From positions 620,001-684,000 of the forward strand of contig CP032046.1 in NCBI GenBank assembly GCA_008032955.1: a stretch of DNA of 64,000 nucleotides, read 5' to 3'. Both the position numbers and the translations under genes were made by a program. The notes below the pieces were generated by a model, which searched no databases, was not told the DNA's origin, and saw only the letters and a program-made list of their open reading frames with translations. Each line of letters starts with the position of its first letter. The stretch's first letter is position 1. Source of the DNA: Helicobacter pylori. GTDB taxonomy: Bacteria > Campylobacterota > Campylobacteria > Campylobacterales > Helicobacteraceae. This document shows, one piece after another, positions 47,729 through 57,213 of the stretch.

Positions 47729-49084
47729 TTAACCCGCTTGAGTTTTTTGAGCGTTGGGCCTCATCTTTTCCAAAATTTCTTGTTGCTCTTTAGGCAGGTT
47801 TTTATCCAACAAATAAGCCAACACCCTATCTTCAATCATCGCCATTTTCACCGCCGCTAACATGTTATTTTTGCGGTATTGCTCAATGAGATTTTCTGGG
47901 TTTTGCCCTGTCATCATCGCTTCATAATACAAAGTTTGAAAGACTTCATTGTCATGCACGCCAATTTTTTCTTCCTTCGCTAAAGCGTCAATGATAAAAG
48001 TGATTTTCACGCTTTTTGTCGCATCATTCCTAAAGCCCTCACGCTTTTCTTTGGCTTTTTCTTGACTTTCTTGTAAGGATTTGACTTCTTCAGCTTGCAT
48101 GGAATAAAGAGCGTTCCTGAATAACAAATCCATTTCTTGCTCTATGATCGTTTTAGGCAAATCAAAAACAATCTTTTCATCTAAATTTTCAATCAATTTT
48201 TCTTTCAGCTCTTCGTTATAGAGCCTGGCTTTATTTTCTAAAAACAACTGCCCTTCAACCCTTTCTTTTAAAAGCTTTAAAGTCGCATTCTCTTCATTGG
48301 CTAGCACGATTTTAGCGAGTTCGTCATTGATTTCTAACGCTTCACGCGCTTGAATCTGGTGCAATTTCACTTTAAAAAGGGCTTCTTTGCCGGCTAAATG
48401 CTCTGCGTGGTATCCGCTAGGGAAAGTCAAAGAGAATTCTTTTTCTTCGCTAGCTTGCATGCCTAAAAGAGCCTTTTCAAAATCTTCTAGCATTTGCTTA
48501 CTGCCTAAAATCAAACTGAAATTCTCAGCCTTGCCCCCTTCAAAAGGTGCATTATCTATAAAACCTTCAAAATCAATCGTCAATTTATCGTCGTTTTGAG
48601 CTTTTCTTTGAGCGTCAGTGTCCACAAATTTCGCGTAATCTTTAGCGAGCTGTTTCAAACGCTCATTAATTTTTTCTTCATTGGGGATTTCCACTCCCAC
48701 GCTAGGCACACACTCTTTGATCTTGTCTAAAACAATCGTGGGTTTTAAGCCGATGTCCGCTTCTATTTCAAAATGCGTGTCTTTTTTTTCAAATTTAGTG
48801 AGATTGGGGCTGCCGATGAGATCCTTATTTTCAATCCCTAATTCCTTAAAAGCGTTTTTTAAAACCTCTTGAATCATTTCTTCTTGAGCGTCTTGATCAA
48901 TTTGGGCTTGATAACGGGTTTTCACTAAACTAAGGGGGACTTTACCTCTTCTAAAGCCATCAATTTTAACTTTTTGGGCGATTTTTTGAGCGATTTTATC
49001 ATAACGCTTTTCTAAATTTTCAATGGAAGGTTTAGCGCTCAAACGGGCGTTAGCGGTGTCAATCTTTTTCACTTCAAGATTCAT
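47729..49084 (-). CDS. tig: Trigger factor chaperone
   Basis: 451 residues in the normal order: an N-terminal ribosome-binding domain with GFRRGKVPLSLVKTRY, a central FKBP-type PPIase domain (KLTIDFEGFIDNAPFEGG, then FPSGYHAEHLAGKEALFKVK), and a helical C-terminal substrate-binding domain. It folds new chains at the ribosome exit. It lies 17 bases upstream of clpP on the same strand, a conserved tig-clpP arrangement. Confidence 0.96.
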   Translation of the reverse strand: MNLEVKKIDTANARLSAKPSIENLEKRYDKIAQKIAQKVKIDGFRRGKVPLSLVKTRYQAQIDQDAQEEMIQEVLKNAFKELGIENKDLIGSPNLTKFEKKDTHFEIEADIGLKPTIVLDKIKECVPSVGVEIPNEEKINERLKQLAKDYAKFVDTDAQRKAQNDDKLTIDFEGFIDNAPFEGGKAENFSLILGSKQMLEDFEKALLGMQASEEKEFSLTFPSGYHAEHLAGKEALFKVKLHQIQAREALEINDELAKIVLANEENATLKLLKERVEGQLFLENKARLYNEELKEKLIENLDEKIVFDLPKTIIEQEMDLLFRNALYSMQAEEVKSLQESQEKAKEKREGFRNDATKSVKITFIIDALAKEEKIGVHDNEVFQTLYYEAMMTGQNPENLIEQYRKNNMLAAVKMAMIEDRVLAYLLDKNLPKEQQEILEKMRPNAQKTQAG

Positions 49085-49195
49085 TTTTTTCCTTAATGGT
49101 TAAAAAATTAAATTTTTGTATCATTATAGCTTAATTTGTTTTAATTCTAGTTTATAAAAAGCGGTTTTAATTCTGGTTTTCAAAAATTTAAAAAA

Positions 49196-50032
49196 CTAAA
49201 AGTCATAAGTTGAAGTGAGATAGACAGAAATATTGCGCTTGAAATGAAGGGTGTATAAAGGGGTTTTAAAATAATCATTGGTTAAAAAAGGGATGCGTGC
49301 ACCAAATTCTATCGCCCAATTCTTATACCTTGAAAAGCGGTAACGATACCCCACATTCAACATCACTTGAAACATGTAAGGGTGATAAACGCTCAAAGGA
49401 TCTTTAGCCCACTTTTTAAAAATCTTTGTTTCATAAAACCAGGTTTCGCCCACGAAATTCATCCCTAAAATCAGCGTCCCAAAAGCGCGTTTGTATAAAA
49501 AGTCAGCCCCCACGCCATAAAAAATAGCGTTGATAAAAGTCTCTTTTCTTTGCAACTTTTCTCTATAACTTTTAGGGATTTGCGAACTCTCCCTCAAACT
49601 ATCGCCTAATACGCCTTTATTTTTAAGAAAAAACCCATAAGCGTAATCCAAAGAAATATAGAAGCGGAAACCATAGCGCTCTTTTTTAGGAAAAAATTGT
49701 TTATAGCCATAAATCAAACTGACTTCAGCAAAAGGAATGTCTCGGTATTTTGAATGGTTTTCAAATTTTTCCCTACTCTGTAGCCATGACATTTGCACCA
49801 CGCTTGTGCCATAATAATGGGAGCTTTTGTCTATGTTAAAAAGTTTTCTTTTGGGCTTTTTAGGCTCAGTGAAACATGGAGGGTGGGTTTTACCCCTTAA
49901 ACACTTCTTGGCTAAAAACCGCTGGTATCCTAGATCTTCTTCTTTGGCGATCGTATAAGTAACCAGATCATCAGCCCTTAAACACACGCTCAAAAAGAAC
50001 ACTAAAACACCCCCTTTAAGCAGTTTGTTCAA
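49196..50032 (-). CDS. Outer membrane protein of the Hor type (Omp18)
   Basis: 278 residues. A signal peptide (MNKLLKGGVLVFFLSVCLRA) is followed by a beta-barrel region with alternating aromatic strands (YGFRFYISLDYAYGFF, then GTLILGMNFVGETWFYETKI and FQVMLNVGYRYRFSRY) and a terminal YLTSTYDF ending in Phe, the outer-membrane insertion signal. The C-terminal pattern fits the Hop/Hor/Hof superfamily. From memory it corresponds to HP0796, called Omp18 or HorG. It precedes tig and follows hpaA. Confidence 0.78.
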   Translation of the reverse strand: MNKLLKGGVLVFFLSVCLRADDLVTYTIAKEEDLGYQRFLAKKCLRGKTHPPCFTEPKKPKRKLFNIDKSSHYYGTSVVQMSWLQSREKFENHSKYRDIPFAEVSLIYGYKQFFPKKERYGFRFYISLDYAYGFFLKNKGVLGDSLRESSQIPKSYREKLQRKETFINAIFYGVGADFLYKRAFGTLILGMNFVGETWFYETKIFKKWAKDPLSVYHPYMFQVMLNVGYRYRFSRYKNWAIEFGARIPFLTNDYFKTPLYTLHFKRNISVYLTSTYDF

Positions 50033-50060
50033 GCGTTCTTTATCTTATGCGTATTTGTTT

Positions 50061-50843
50061 TTATCGGTTTCTTTTGCCTTTTAATTCCTTGGCGTCTTTT
50101 TGATAAGATTCTAAATTCTTTTGAGTGAGCTTTTTGTCTATTTCTTGCATGATATTTGCAAAAATCTTATTCAAAGCGCTCTTGATCGCATCATTAGAAT
50201 TATCCGTTCCCTTAACCATAGTGCTAACTAACCCTCCGCTATGGCTTGAATGGGTGGTTTTTAAGAATTTTTCTTGAATGTCCAACTCGCTCAAATCCAT
50301 CGTAAAAGAATCCAAAGATTCCCCACTCATAGGCTCTAGTATGGTAACCTTAATAAACCCAGCCGGGATTAAAACCCCTTCCATTTTATCCAAACCAGTG
50401 GAGAATAATAACCCGGGTTCTGATTTTTTCTGTATGGTTCTTTTAGGATCGGGGCGTAAAACAATTTCGCCATTCATAGCAACCGCCAAATACCCTTCTT
50501 TTTTTTGCGCAAAAGAAAAATCGTCTTTATCGCTACTATCCACATTGATAACCTTGTAGCCCTGATTTTGCAAGATCTCTTCAACTTTAAGCGTGGTTTG
50601 ATTCTTGAATTTGTTTTCATACTCTTTAGCAATATTATCGCTGTATTGGAAAGCTGGCCTTAAAAGCAAAATCTTTTCATCTAACGCTTGAACTTTCTCG
50701 CTAGCTGGATGGTAATTCAATTTCAAAGCGACTTCATTGGTTTCAATAATATGCGGACTGCACCCCACTAATAAAGCCACCACGCTTGCGCCTAAAAGGC
50801 ATTTTTTCCATGCAAAATCCTTAAAATGACCATTTGTTTTCAT
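50061..50843 (-). CDS. hpaA: HpaA, neuraminyllactose-binding haemagglutinin lipoprotein
   Basis: 260 residues. The lipobox [13 protein letters not shown] gives a lipid-modified Cys. The proposed sialic-acid-binding motif KRTIQKK is present ([15 protein letters not shown]). The C-terminal half is helical and charged. HpaA is surface-exposed, associated with the flagellar sheath and needed for colonisation. The start [14 protein letters not shown] is preceded by a long 118-base gap up to moaC. Confidence 0.93.
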   Translation of the reverse strand: MKTNGHFKDFAWKKCLLGASVVALLVGCSPHIIETNEVALKLNYHPASEKVQALDEKILLLRPAFQYSDNIAKEYENKFKNQTTLKVEEILQNQGYKVINVDSSDKDDFSFAQKKEGYLAVAMNGEIVLRPDPKRTIQKKSEPGLLFSTGLDKMEGVLIPAGFIKVTILEPMSGESLDSFTMDLSELDIQEKFLKTTHSSHSGGLVSTMVKGTDNSNDAIKSALNKIFANIMQEIDKKLTQKNLESYQKDAKELKGKRNR

Positions 50844-50961
50844 CGTTCTATCCTTGATTGTAATATTTCAGACTTCTATAACAACAAACCCGAAGCAACC
50901 AACACGCTTTTGTTGTCAAAATGTTATTTTACCCTAACATCTTTAGATTATTAGTCTTTTT

Positions 50962-51438
50962 CTATTTTTTAGCGTTATAATCCCCACTTTTGCCTCCACT
51001 TTTATGCTCCAACATCACACCGCTAATTGTCATGCTCTTGTCAATGGCTTTCACCATGTCATAAATGGTTAAAAGCCCTATGCTCACACTCATTAACGCT
51101 TCCATTTCTACGCCCGTTTTAGCTTGAGTTTTGACTCTCGAATAGAGTTTAAAACTGCAAGTCTCTTTTTCTTCTAAAATATCAATATCCACCCCATTGA
51201 GCATGATTGAATGGCACATGGGAATGAGCTCGCTTGTCTTTTTAGCCCCCATGATCCCAGCAATAATAGCAGTCTGTAACACCGGACCCTTTTTAACGCC
51301 ATGATTGATAATAGCGTCATAAGCCTCTTTATTCATGCTGATACGACCGCTCGCTAAAGCGATTCTTTCAGTGGTTTCCTTATCCCCTATATCCACCATT
51401 TTAGGCTGATTTTCTCCATTCAAATGAGTGAGCGGCAT
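50962..51438 (-). CDS. moaC: MoaC, cyclic pyranopterin monophosphate synthase
   Basis: 158 residues. Typical motifs are [20 protein letters not shown] near the start and [20 protein letters not shown], where the catalytic pocket is formed, with [13 protein letters not shown] in between. MoaC acts on the product of MoaA to give cPMP. It is 9 bases after mog in a moaD-moaE-mog-moaC run. Confidence 0.95.
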   Translation of the reverse strand: MPLTHLNGENQPKMVDIGDKETTERIALASGRISMNKEAYDAIINHGVKKGPVLQTAIIAGIMGAKKTSELIPMCHSIMLNGVDIDILEEKETCSFKLYSRVKTQAKTGVEMEALMSVSIGLLTIYDMVKAIDKSMTISGVMLEHKSGGKSGDYNAKK

Positions 51439-51447
51439 TTTTTTATC

Positions 51448-51978
51448 CTATTGTTTGGGGCGAAACGCTTGAATGTTTTTTTCATTCACTTGCATGTAAT
51501 TCCCTAAAATCAAATCCACGCAATAAGGAATCGCTGGAAAAACCGCTTCTAAGCATTCTCTAATGCTTTTTGGCTTACCAGGAAGATTAATGATCAAACT
51601 CTTATTCCTAATGCCAGCGCTCTGGCGCGATAGAATCGCTGTAGGCACATATTTTAAACTAGTCATTCGCATAAGCTCTCCAAAACCAGGAAGCATTTTT
51701 TGGCACACTTTTTCTGTGGCTTCTGGGGTTATGTCTCTTAAAGCAGGGCCTGTGCCTCCTGTCGTAACGACTAGATCGCATTGGTATTCATCGCACATTT
51801 TAATCAGCGATTTTTCAATCAAATCCCTTTCATCAGCGACAATTTCATAATGAAATTCTAAAGGATTGAGCAGATATTCGCTCATCACTTCTTGTATCGC
51901 TTTCCCGCTTAAATCTTCATAAATCCCTTTTGACGCTCTATCGCTCGCGCTCAAAACGCCTATATGAATCGTTTGCAT
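51448..51978 (-). CDS. mog: Molybdopterin adenylyltransferase (MogA/MoaB family)
   Basis: 176 residues with the family motifs GVLSASDRASKGIYEDLSG, DLVVTTGGTGPALRDITPEA and IINLPGKPKSIRECL. MogA adenylates molybdopterin before molybdenum insertion. It sits between moaE and moaC, with a 12-base gap to moaE. Confidence 0.9.
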   Translation of the reverse strand: MQTIHIGVLSASDRASKGIYEDLSGKAIQEVMSEYLLNPLEFHYEIVADERDLIEKSLIKMCDEYQCDLVVTTGGTGPALRDITPEATEKVCQKMLPGFGELMRMTSLKYVPTAILSRQSAGIRNKSLIINLPGKPKSIRECLEAVFPAIPYCVDLILGNYMQVNEKNIQAFRPKQ

Positions 51979-51990
51979 TTGAACTCCTTT

Positions 51991-52428
51991 TTAAGCTAAA
52001 AGCCCACTCCCTTTTAAAGGGTGGCTTCTTTCTTTAGCGTAAATGCGTTTATTATCAATCAAATCGTATTTCCAAATAGGAGCGTTACGCTTAAAATCTT
52101 CAATAAAATTTTCGTATAGTTCTAAAGCATTTTTTCTATTCTTTCCCATTAAAACGCATAAAAATGAGCTTTGTCCTATCAAAACATCGCCCAAGCTGTG
52201 CGCCATTTTTAACACCACGCCCAAATCTTTAGCTTTATGGTGCCATTTTTCAAACCAAGTCTTTAATAGCGCTTCATAAATATCAAAACTCAAGCCTTGA
52301 ATGTTACCCTCTTTTCTCACAATCCCCACAAACACACAAAACGCTCCAAAGTTTTTCGCGCAAGCTTCCTCTTGATAGGCTTTTAAAAGCTCGCTAGTAT
52401 CTAATGCCCCTTGAATGATTTTTAACAC
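51991..52428 (-). CDS. moaE: MoaE, large subunit of molybdopterin synthase
   Basis: 145 residues. Motifs: NFGAFCVFVGIVRKEGNIQG, then AHSLGDVLIGQSSFLCVLMG and the end APIWKYDLIDNKR, containing the catalytic Lys. The start is a GTG at 52426-52428. With MoaD it transfers sulfur to cPMP. The 5' region is duplicated in tandem (repeat at 52324), which puts a 117-base truncated copy between moaD and this gene. The full moaE remains intact; the stop of the truncated copy overlaps this start. Confidence 0.92.
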   Translation of the reverse strand: MLKIIQGALDTSELLKAYQEEACAKNFGAFCVFVGIVRKEGNIQGLSFDIYEALLKTWFEKWHHKAKDLGVVLKMAHSLGDVLIGQSSFLCVLMGKNRKNALELYENFIEDFKRNAPIWKYDLIDNKRIYAKERSHPLKGSGLLA

Positions 52429-52553
52429 CTAGCCCCCACAAACACACAAAACGCTCCAAAGTTTTTCGCGCAAGCTTCCTCTTGATAGGCTTTTAAAAGC
52501 TCGCTAGTATCTAATGCCCCTTGAATGATTTTTAACACCTAGCCCCCACAAAC
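52324..52553. repeat. 110-bp tandem duplication at the moaD/moaE junction
   Basis: Bases 52324-52443 are identical to 52434-52553, an offset of exactly 110. The 120 matching bases include 10 bases (CCCCACAAAC) at the unit boundaries. Those 10 bases presumably were the short repeats that recombined. Each copy holds the moaD stop region and the first 37 codons of moaE. Confidence 0.97.
52422..52538 (-). pseudogene. Truncated duplicate of the moaE 5' end
   Basis: A GTG start at 52536-52538, directly after the moaD stop, opens the same first residues as MoaE (MLKIIQGALDTSELLKAY, then QEEACAKNFGAFCVFVG). It then runs through the duplication joint into ARC and stops. The TAA (52422-52424) overlaps the genuine moaE GTG, so ribosomes finishing the truncated frame could restart on moaE. 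Confidence 0.8.
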
Positions 52554-52760
52554 CGGTGGCAACAAACTTACCACATCGCCATCTTTTAAAGGTGTGTTTA
52601 AATTGTCTATTAAATGATCATTAAGGGCTATCGCGCAAACGCCCAACCACTCTTTTAGGCCCTCTTTTTCTTGTAAAATCGCTCTTAATTCCTTTAAATC
52701 ATTCGCTTTGATGAAAAAATTTTCTTCTTTTATGGGTCCAAAAAATCGCACTTCTATCAT
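52539..52760 (-). CDS. moaD: MoaD, small subunit of molybdopterin synthase
   Basis: 73 residues with the ubiquitin-like fold and the essential C-terminal Gly-Gly (LLPPVCGG) that is thiocarboxylated. MoaD supplies sulfur to MoaE. The stop is directly followed by the GTG of the truncated moaE copy created by the 110-bp duplication. The thiocarboxylate is normally formed by a MoeB-type E1 enzyme; the gene starting at 63830 is a candidate. Confidence 0.92.
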   Translation of the reverse strand: MIEVRFFGPIKEENFFIKANDLKELRAILQEKEGLKEWLGVCAIALNDHLIDNLNTPLKDGDVVSLLPPVCGG

Positions 52761-52839
52761 TATCTTACCCCTATATTGTGCCCTTTAAAGCATGTTTTTA
52801 AAATATTTTCAAAATCTCTTTGAAAAGCGCTTTTAGTTT

Positions 52840-53417
52840 TCACAATAAATGCCCCATTTTGAGCTTTTTGACTTCCAAATACCCTTGATTATGCTCATTA
52901 GCGCACACGATCAAGCTCTCCCTTGTTACTTCAGCGTATTTTTCTAAAGCGGCGATTTTTTTAGGGTTATTCGTGAGCAAGCGCATTTTTTTAATATGGT
53001 AATATTCTAAAATCTCACCCGCAACACTATAATCCCTTTCATCGTCTTTAAACCCTATCATTTCATTGGCTTGAATGGTATCATAGCCCTTATCTTGCAA
53101 AGCGTATGCATTGACTTTATTAAATAGCCCTATCCCACGCCCTTCTTGGCGCAAATAAATCACTAGCCCCCTTCTTTAGAAATCCTTTCTAACGCCATTT
53201 GCAACGCCCCTCCGCAATCGCATTTTTGAGAGCCTAGAGCATCACCCGTTAAGCATTCTGAATGCAAACGCACTAAGGGGTTTTGAGAAAAATTAGGGGT
53301 GAAAATGACTAAATGATCTTTAGAGCCATTAGAACCCTTTTCTCTAAAACACTGGATATAAAACTCCCCAAATTGAGTGGGTAATTTGGCTTGGTTAGAG
53401 ACTTCTAATCGTTTCAA
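52840..53417 (-). pseudogene. ribA: GTP cyclohydrolase II, one frameshift
   Basis: About 192 residues after repair. The start is TTG at 53415-53417 behind AGGAG; the longer frame to 53474 adds a non-homologous leader. The zinc-binding motif is [20 protein letters not shown]. The frame ends at KEGG because of a G5 run (53165-53169); with G6 it reads [20 protein letters not shown], the catalytic Arg-containing stretch, and ends at 52840. GCH II opens GTP to the first riboflavin intermediate. The GCH II-like part of ribBA lacks the zinc cysteines, so this gene is needed for flavin synthesis. Confidence 0.9.
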
Positions 53418-53506
53418 GGATACTCCTAAAATTAGTTTTAAAAACGCGTCTTTTAAAAAAAGGTATTCTATCAAAACTCTTTATAATTTTCTTAAATTTT
53501 AAGCTC

Positions 53507-54346
53507 TTAAAATTTGTAAGTCAAATTCAAACCATTGGGGCTTAAATTAGAGCGGATTTCATGTTTATTATAAATCCCTAAAGCTTCCCCAAGCCCTAAA
53601 TCCCTAATGATAAAACCGATAGGATCCATAAGAGCGATAACTAAACGCCCTAAAAATAAAGAGCCAAAAAGCTTGCCTTCATTGCGTTGGATATAGCGCG
53701 TGAGCTGGTAAAACCCTTCCCCTAAAATGGAGCCTAATAAAGGCGTGATCACTAGATCCTGCCAGCTAGGCACTTCCACAAACGCTTCCAAGCCATATTC
53801 CCAAAAAAGCGTGGAAGTGATAAAAGAAAAAAACGCTGATGCCATCCAGCCAAACCCAGCCATGCGCGGTTGCATATAATACATAGCCCCAAAATAAGGG
53901 TGCAAAATTTCATTGAAAATAAAACTATCGTTGTCCAGTTTTGGCCCCATGCGGACATTTTCAAACCAACTTTTGACGCCAAACTTTTCTTTATCCCAAT
54001 TCGTTACGCTCTCTGGCATGAGATACAACCCCACAATCCCTATCACCAACGACACGCCCAAAATCCCGATACTTGTGCCTAAATATTTCCAACGGCTATT
54101 TGGGGCATAAGGGATCGTATTGCTCTTTTTAAACTTCTTTTTAAAGTGTTGCCAAATAAGATTTTTAGGGCTTCGTTTGAGCGTTTCTTCTAATTGGATG
54201 CTGTTAGCGTTTAAAAAACTACAGCCCAACCCCCAAATAACCACGCAAACCATCCAAATCTTTTGGAAGGTTTTTAGGAATATTTTCAATGATATTTTTA
54301 GGAATATTTTTAATGAAATCAGCATAAACTCTATTATTACTCTCAT
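53507..54346 (-). CDS. DUF3943-like membrane-associated protein
   Basis: 279 residues. A signal-like N-terminus of repetitive Lys/Ile/Leu/Phe blocks (LKIFLKISLKIFLKTF) leads to a mature part with glycine- and aromatic-rich hydrophobic stretches (GILGVSLVIGIVGLYLMP, then GFGWMASAFFSFITSTLFWEYG and EVPSWQDLVITPLLGSILGEG) and a C-terminal beta-like strand ending YKF. Position (HP0803) and pattern fit the DUF3943 family as I recall it. Function unknown. Confidence 0.6.
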   Translation of the reverse strand: MRVIIEFMLISLKIFLKISLKIFLKTFQKIWMVCVVIWGLGCSFLNANSIQLEETLKRSPKNLIWQHFKKKFKKSNTIPYAPNSRWKYLGTSIGILGVSLVIGIVGLYLMPESVTNWDKEKFGVKSWFENVRMGPKLDNDSFIFNEILHPYFGAMYYMQPRMAGFGWMASAFFSFITSTLFWEYGLEAFVEVPSWQDLVITPLLGSILGEGFYQLTRYIQRNEGKLFGSLFLGRLVIALMDPIGFIIRDLGLGEALGIYNKHEIRSNLSPNGLNLTYKF

Positions 54347-54432
54347 CAGGTTGCAAACTTTATTGCTTGACTTAAAAAGAGTTTATTATACCTTAAAAAC
54401 ATTACAACACATTCAATGAAATTGAACAAGCT

Positions 54433-55466
54433 TTAAAGGCTAATCGTTTCTACAAGCTTAAGCCCAAACCCGCTCAAAGCCTTATACTGCCTGTCTTCAC
54501 AAGAGCTTAACAGCCTAAAATCCTTTATCCCTAAATTTTTTAACACTAACGCCCCGATCCCAAAATCTTTAACGATATTGTTTTGTTCAGAATGGGTGTT
54601 CATAAAGATCAAATAACCCCCTTCGCGCTTTAAATATTCTAACGCTTTAAAAAACACTTCAAACGCGTCAGTCGTCAAAAAATCAAAATCCTCTTTGATA
54701 GGGTGGAAACGCACTAAAGGGGCCAAATCATGGGTTTTTGCGCCTTTAAATTTAAAAGCGTAATGGTTTTTTTGCTGGTGGTCTAAAAAAGTGTAGCATT
54801 GCGTTTGGTGTTTTAAAAATTCTCTTTCTTCTTGGCAAAACATTTTCAGCAAACTTTCATTTTCCAAACGATAGCTAATCAAATCAGAAACATAGAGGGT
54901 TTTAAGATTATGTTTAAGGGCAAAGTCGCTCAAAAATTTATCCCCTCTCCTCGCCATAGATCCGTCTTCTTTCATGATTTCACAAATCACGCTCACGGGT
55001 TTTAATCCAGCTAATTTGCACAAATCCACGCTCGCTTCCGTATGGCCCGTGCGCGCTAACACGCCTCCATCTTTTGCAATCAAAGGGAAAATATGCCCCG
55101 GGCGCACAAAATCGCTCGGTTTGGTGGTGTCTTTACACAACAATTCAATCGTTAAATGCCTTTCAAAAGCAGAAATCCCGGTTTTGGCTTCTTTAGCGTC
55201 AATGGAAACCGTGAAAGCGGTCTCATGGTTAGAATCATTCACGCTAACCATAGGGGTAATTCAAATTTTTTCGCTAAATCTTTGGTTAAAGATACGCAAA
55301 TCAACCCCCTAGCATGCGTGGCCATGAAATTGATTTTCTCAGGAGTAGAAAAAATCCCGGCTAAAACCAAATCCCCTTCATTTTCTCTGTCTTCATCGTC
55401 CATGACAATAAGCATTTCGCCATTTTTATACGCTTCTAAAGCTTCAGTAACTCTTCTTAAGATCAT
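54433..55466 (-). pseudogene. ribB: RibBA-type 3,4-dihydroxy-2-butanone-4-phosphate synthase, one frameshift
   Basis: About 344 residues after repair. The N-terminal DHBP synthase has [16 protein letters not shown] with the catalytic acidic cluster, then ARTGHTEASVDLCKLAGL. The C-terminal part resembles GTP cyclohydrolase II but has no SECLTGD...CDCG cysteines, so the second activity is probably lost; ribA (52840) supplies it. The frame break is at G4 (55253-55256): C5 in the gene restores [23 protein letters not shown] at 55466. The enzyme makes the four-carbon riboflavin precursor from ribulose 5-phosphate. Confidence 0.88.
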
Positions 55467-55646
55467 TCTAACTCCCTAGTTTTATTCAATAATATTGAGT
55501 TTTATAAAAAAAAGAAATATAGCATGTTTAATAACGATTATTACTTTATTGCTTTATTTAGCAAACCGCATTTAGCAAACCGCTAAGCCTTTAAATCAAT
55601 TGAATGAAACTCCCCCTATCATGCAAGAAATGCTCAAAGACTTATT

Positions 55647-56501
55647 CTAATGTTTGCCAATTCTGATTAATTTTGGGCTATACCTAAAAACTTTATCCAA
55701 GATTTTAACCGCGCTTTTATGCAAAAAACGGCCAATCCTAATGCTTGAGGGTAATCTTTTAGGCCTTTGTTTTTCTGTGTTGGAATTTTGAGCGTTCATC
55801 CCGTCGCAAGCGATCGCAAATTCTTCTAACACATAGTTTTTGACCCCATGCCAATAATGCCTATCCATCACGCAATCTATAGGCATCACCCATTCTTTCG
55901 CGCTGTATTTCAATAATTTTTGCGCGGCTTTTGGGGCTAAAACATACCCTTGAGTGCCAATGCCATCTTTAAAATTCAAGATTTGAGAAACCCCTTTAAT
56001 GGGAGTTTTTTGTTTAGCCACATTTTCTTCTAAATGCATCAAACGGATATAGCCTAATTCGTTGATGTGCTGGCGGCAAAATTCCAGGCTCTCTTTAAAA
56101 CGCTCTTTTACAATAATATCATCTTCTAAAATACAGATCGCTTCATTGAGTTCTATGCATTTTTGCCACAAGGAATAATGGCTCGCATAGCACCCAAGCT
56201 CCCCAAACCCCATCCTCTTCCCGCAATGCTTGATCGCATGAAAGAAATTTTTTAACGCGCAAGGGGGGTGTTTTTTATTTTCACAAAAAGCCAATAAATC
56301 TTCAACCATAAAAGAAGGGTGCAAATGCTCTAAAATCAAGGGGTGTAATTGAGTGGGAGAGATTTTAGAATAGATCGCATCAAAGATTTCATAAGAGATC
56401 CCTTGAAGTTTAAGGCTCTCTAAAAGGGGGGTTATATGAGTTTCTTTTAAAGAAAAATTTTGACAGGTTTTGGGGCTTAAATGAATAATAAAAACACGCA
56501 T
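55647..56501 (-). CDS. Family 25 LPS glycosyltransferase (Lex2B/LpsA-type)
   Basis: 284 residues from the ATG at 56501, preceded by AAGG. The longer frame to 56540 has no good site. The N-terminus MRVFIIHLSPKTCQNFSLKE is the family 25 start. The acidic motif CILEDDIIVKERF and GCYASHYSLWQKCIEL mark the donor site, with KEWVMPIDCVMDRHYWHGVK near the C-terminal part. It probably adds a galactose-type residue to the LPS core or O-chain. The reading frame is intact. Confidence 0.83.
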   Translation of the reverse strand: MRVFIIHLSPKTCQNFSLKETHITPLLESLKLQGISYEIFDAIYSKISPTQLHPLILEHLHPSFMVEDLLAFCENKKHPPCALKNFFHAIKHCGKRMGFGELGCYASHYSLWQKCIELNEAICILEDDIIVKERFKESLEFCRQHINELGYIRLMHLEENVAKQKTPIKGVSQILNFKDGIGTQGYVLAPKAAQKLLKYSAKEWVMPIDCVMDRHYWHGVKNYVLEEFAIACDGMNAQNSNTEKQRPKRLPSSIRIGRFLHKSAVKILDKVFRYSPKLIRIGKH

Positions 56502-56582
56502 GTTAGCCTTAATTCTTAATACAAATAAAATCAATATCAAACAGACTTACATTCTAGCGCAAATTTTAGTAAAATACGCACC

Positions 56583-57203
56583 ATGTTAGATGATGTTCCT
56601 ATTACCATTCAAAAAAGTAAAAAAATCAAAACCCTGAGCTTGAATATCACGCCCTCTTTAGAAGTGATTCTAAAAATGCCCAATTCTTGCTCTCAAGACA
56701 GAGCGAGCGCTTTTTTAAAAGAACAAGAATCTTGGCTAAAAAAAACCCTTTCAGCCATGCAAGAAAAACACTCGCTCTTGCACGCTAACCTAGAAAAATA
56801 TAAAAACAAAATCCTTGTGTTTGATGAGATGAAAAACGCCAACGATTACACCCTAACAGATCTTAAAAAAATCTTAAAAACTTATTTGGAGCAAAAACTC
56901 CCTTTGATCGCTCAAAAAATGCAAACTTCATACACCCATTTCAGCATTAGAAACAACGCTAAAGTTTTGGGGAGTTGCTCCTATCATAACCGCTTGAGTT
57001 TCGCTCTTTTATTGGTTTGCGCCCAAAAAGAAGCGATTGATTATGTCATCATCCATGAGCTCGCCCACACGATCCACAAAAACCATTCCAAAAATTTCTG
57101 GCGTTGCGTAAAAACCTTTTGCCCTAATTACCGCGCTCTAAGAGATCATTTAAAACAAAGGGTTGTTTTTTATACCCAACTGCTCAAGCCATTACAGCCA
57201 TAA
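56583..57203 (+). CDS. YgjP/DUF45-type metallopeptidase
   Basis: 206 residues. HELAHTIHKNHSKNFW gives the HExxH zinc motif with a third histidine downstream (HKNHSKNFW). This is the WLM/YgjP class found in many bacteria, often near restriction genes but also alone. An N-terminal beta region (IQKSKKIKTLSLNITPSLE) precedes it. Substrate unknown. The 3' end is convergent with the TonB receptor, 10 bases apart. Confidence 0.78.
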   Translation: MLDDVPITIQKSKKIKTLSLNITPSLEVILKMPNSCSQDRASAFLKEQESWLKKTLSAMQEKHSLLHANLEKYKNKILVFDEMKNANDYTLTDLKKILKTYLEQKLPLIAQKMQTSYTHFSIRNNAKVLGSCSYHNRLSFALLLVCAQKEAIDYVIIHELAHTIHKNHSKNFWRCVKTFCPNYRALRDHLKQRVVFYTQLLKPLQP

Positions 57204-57213
57204 ACGTTAAGCC

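Noticed and set aside
55500-55646. Short frames between ribBA and the glycosyltransferase
   Set aside because: AT-rich with many stops and no ribosome binding sites; no evident feature in this short gap.
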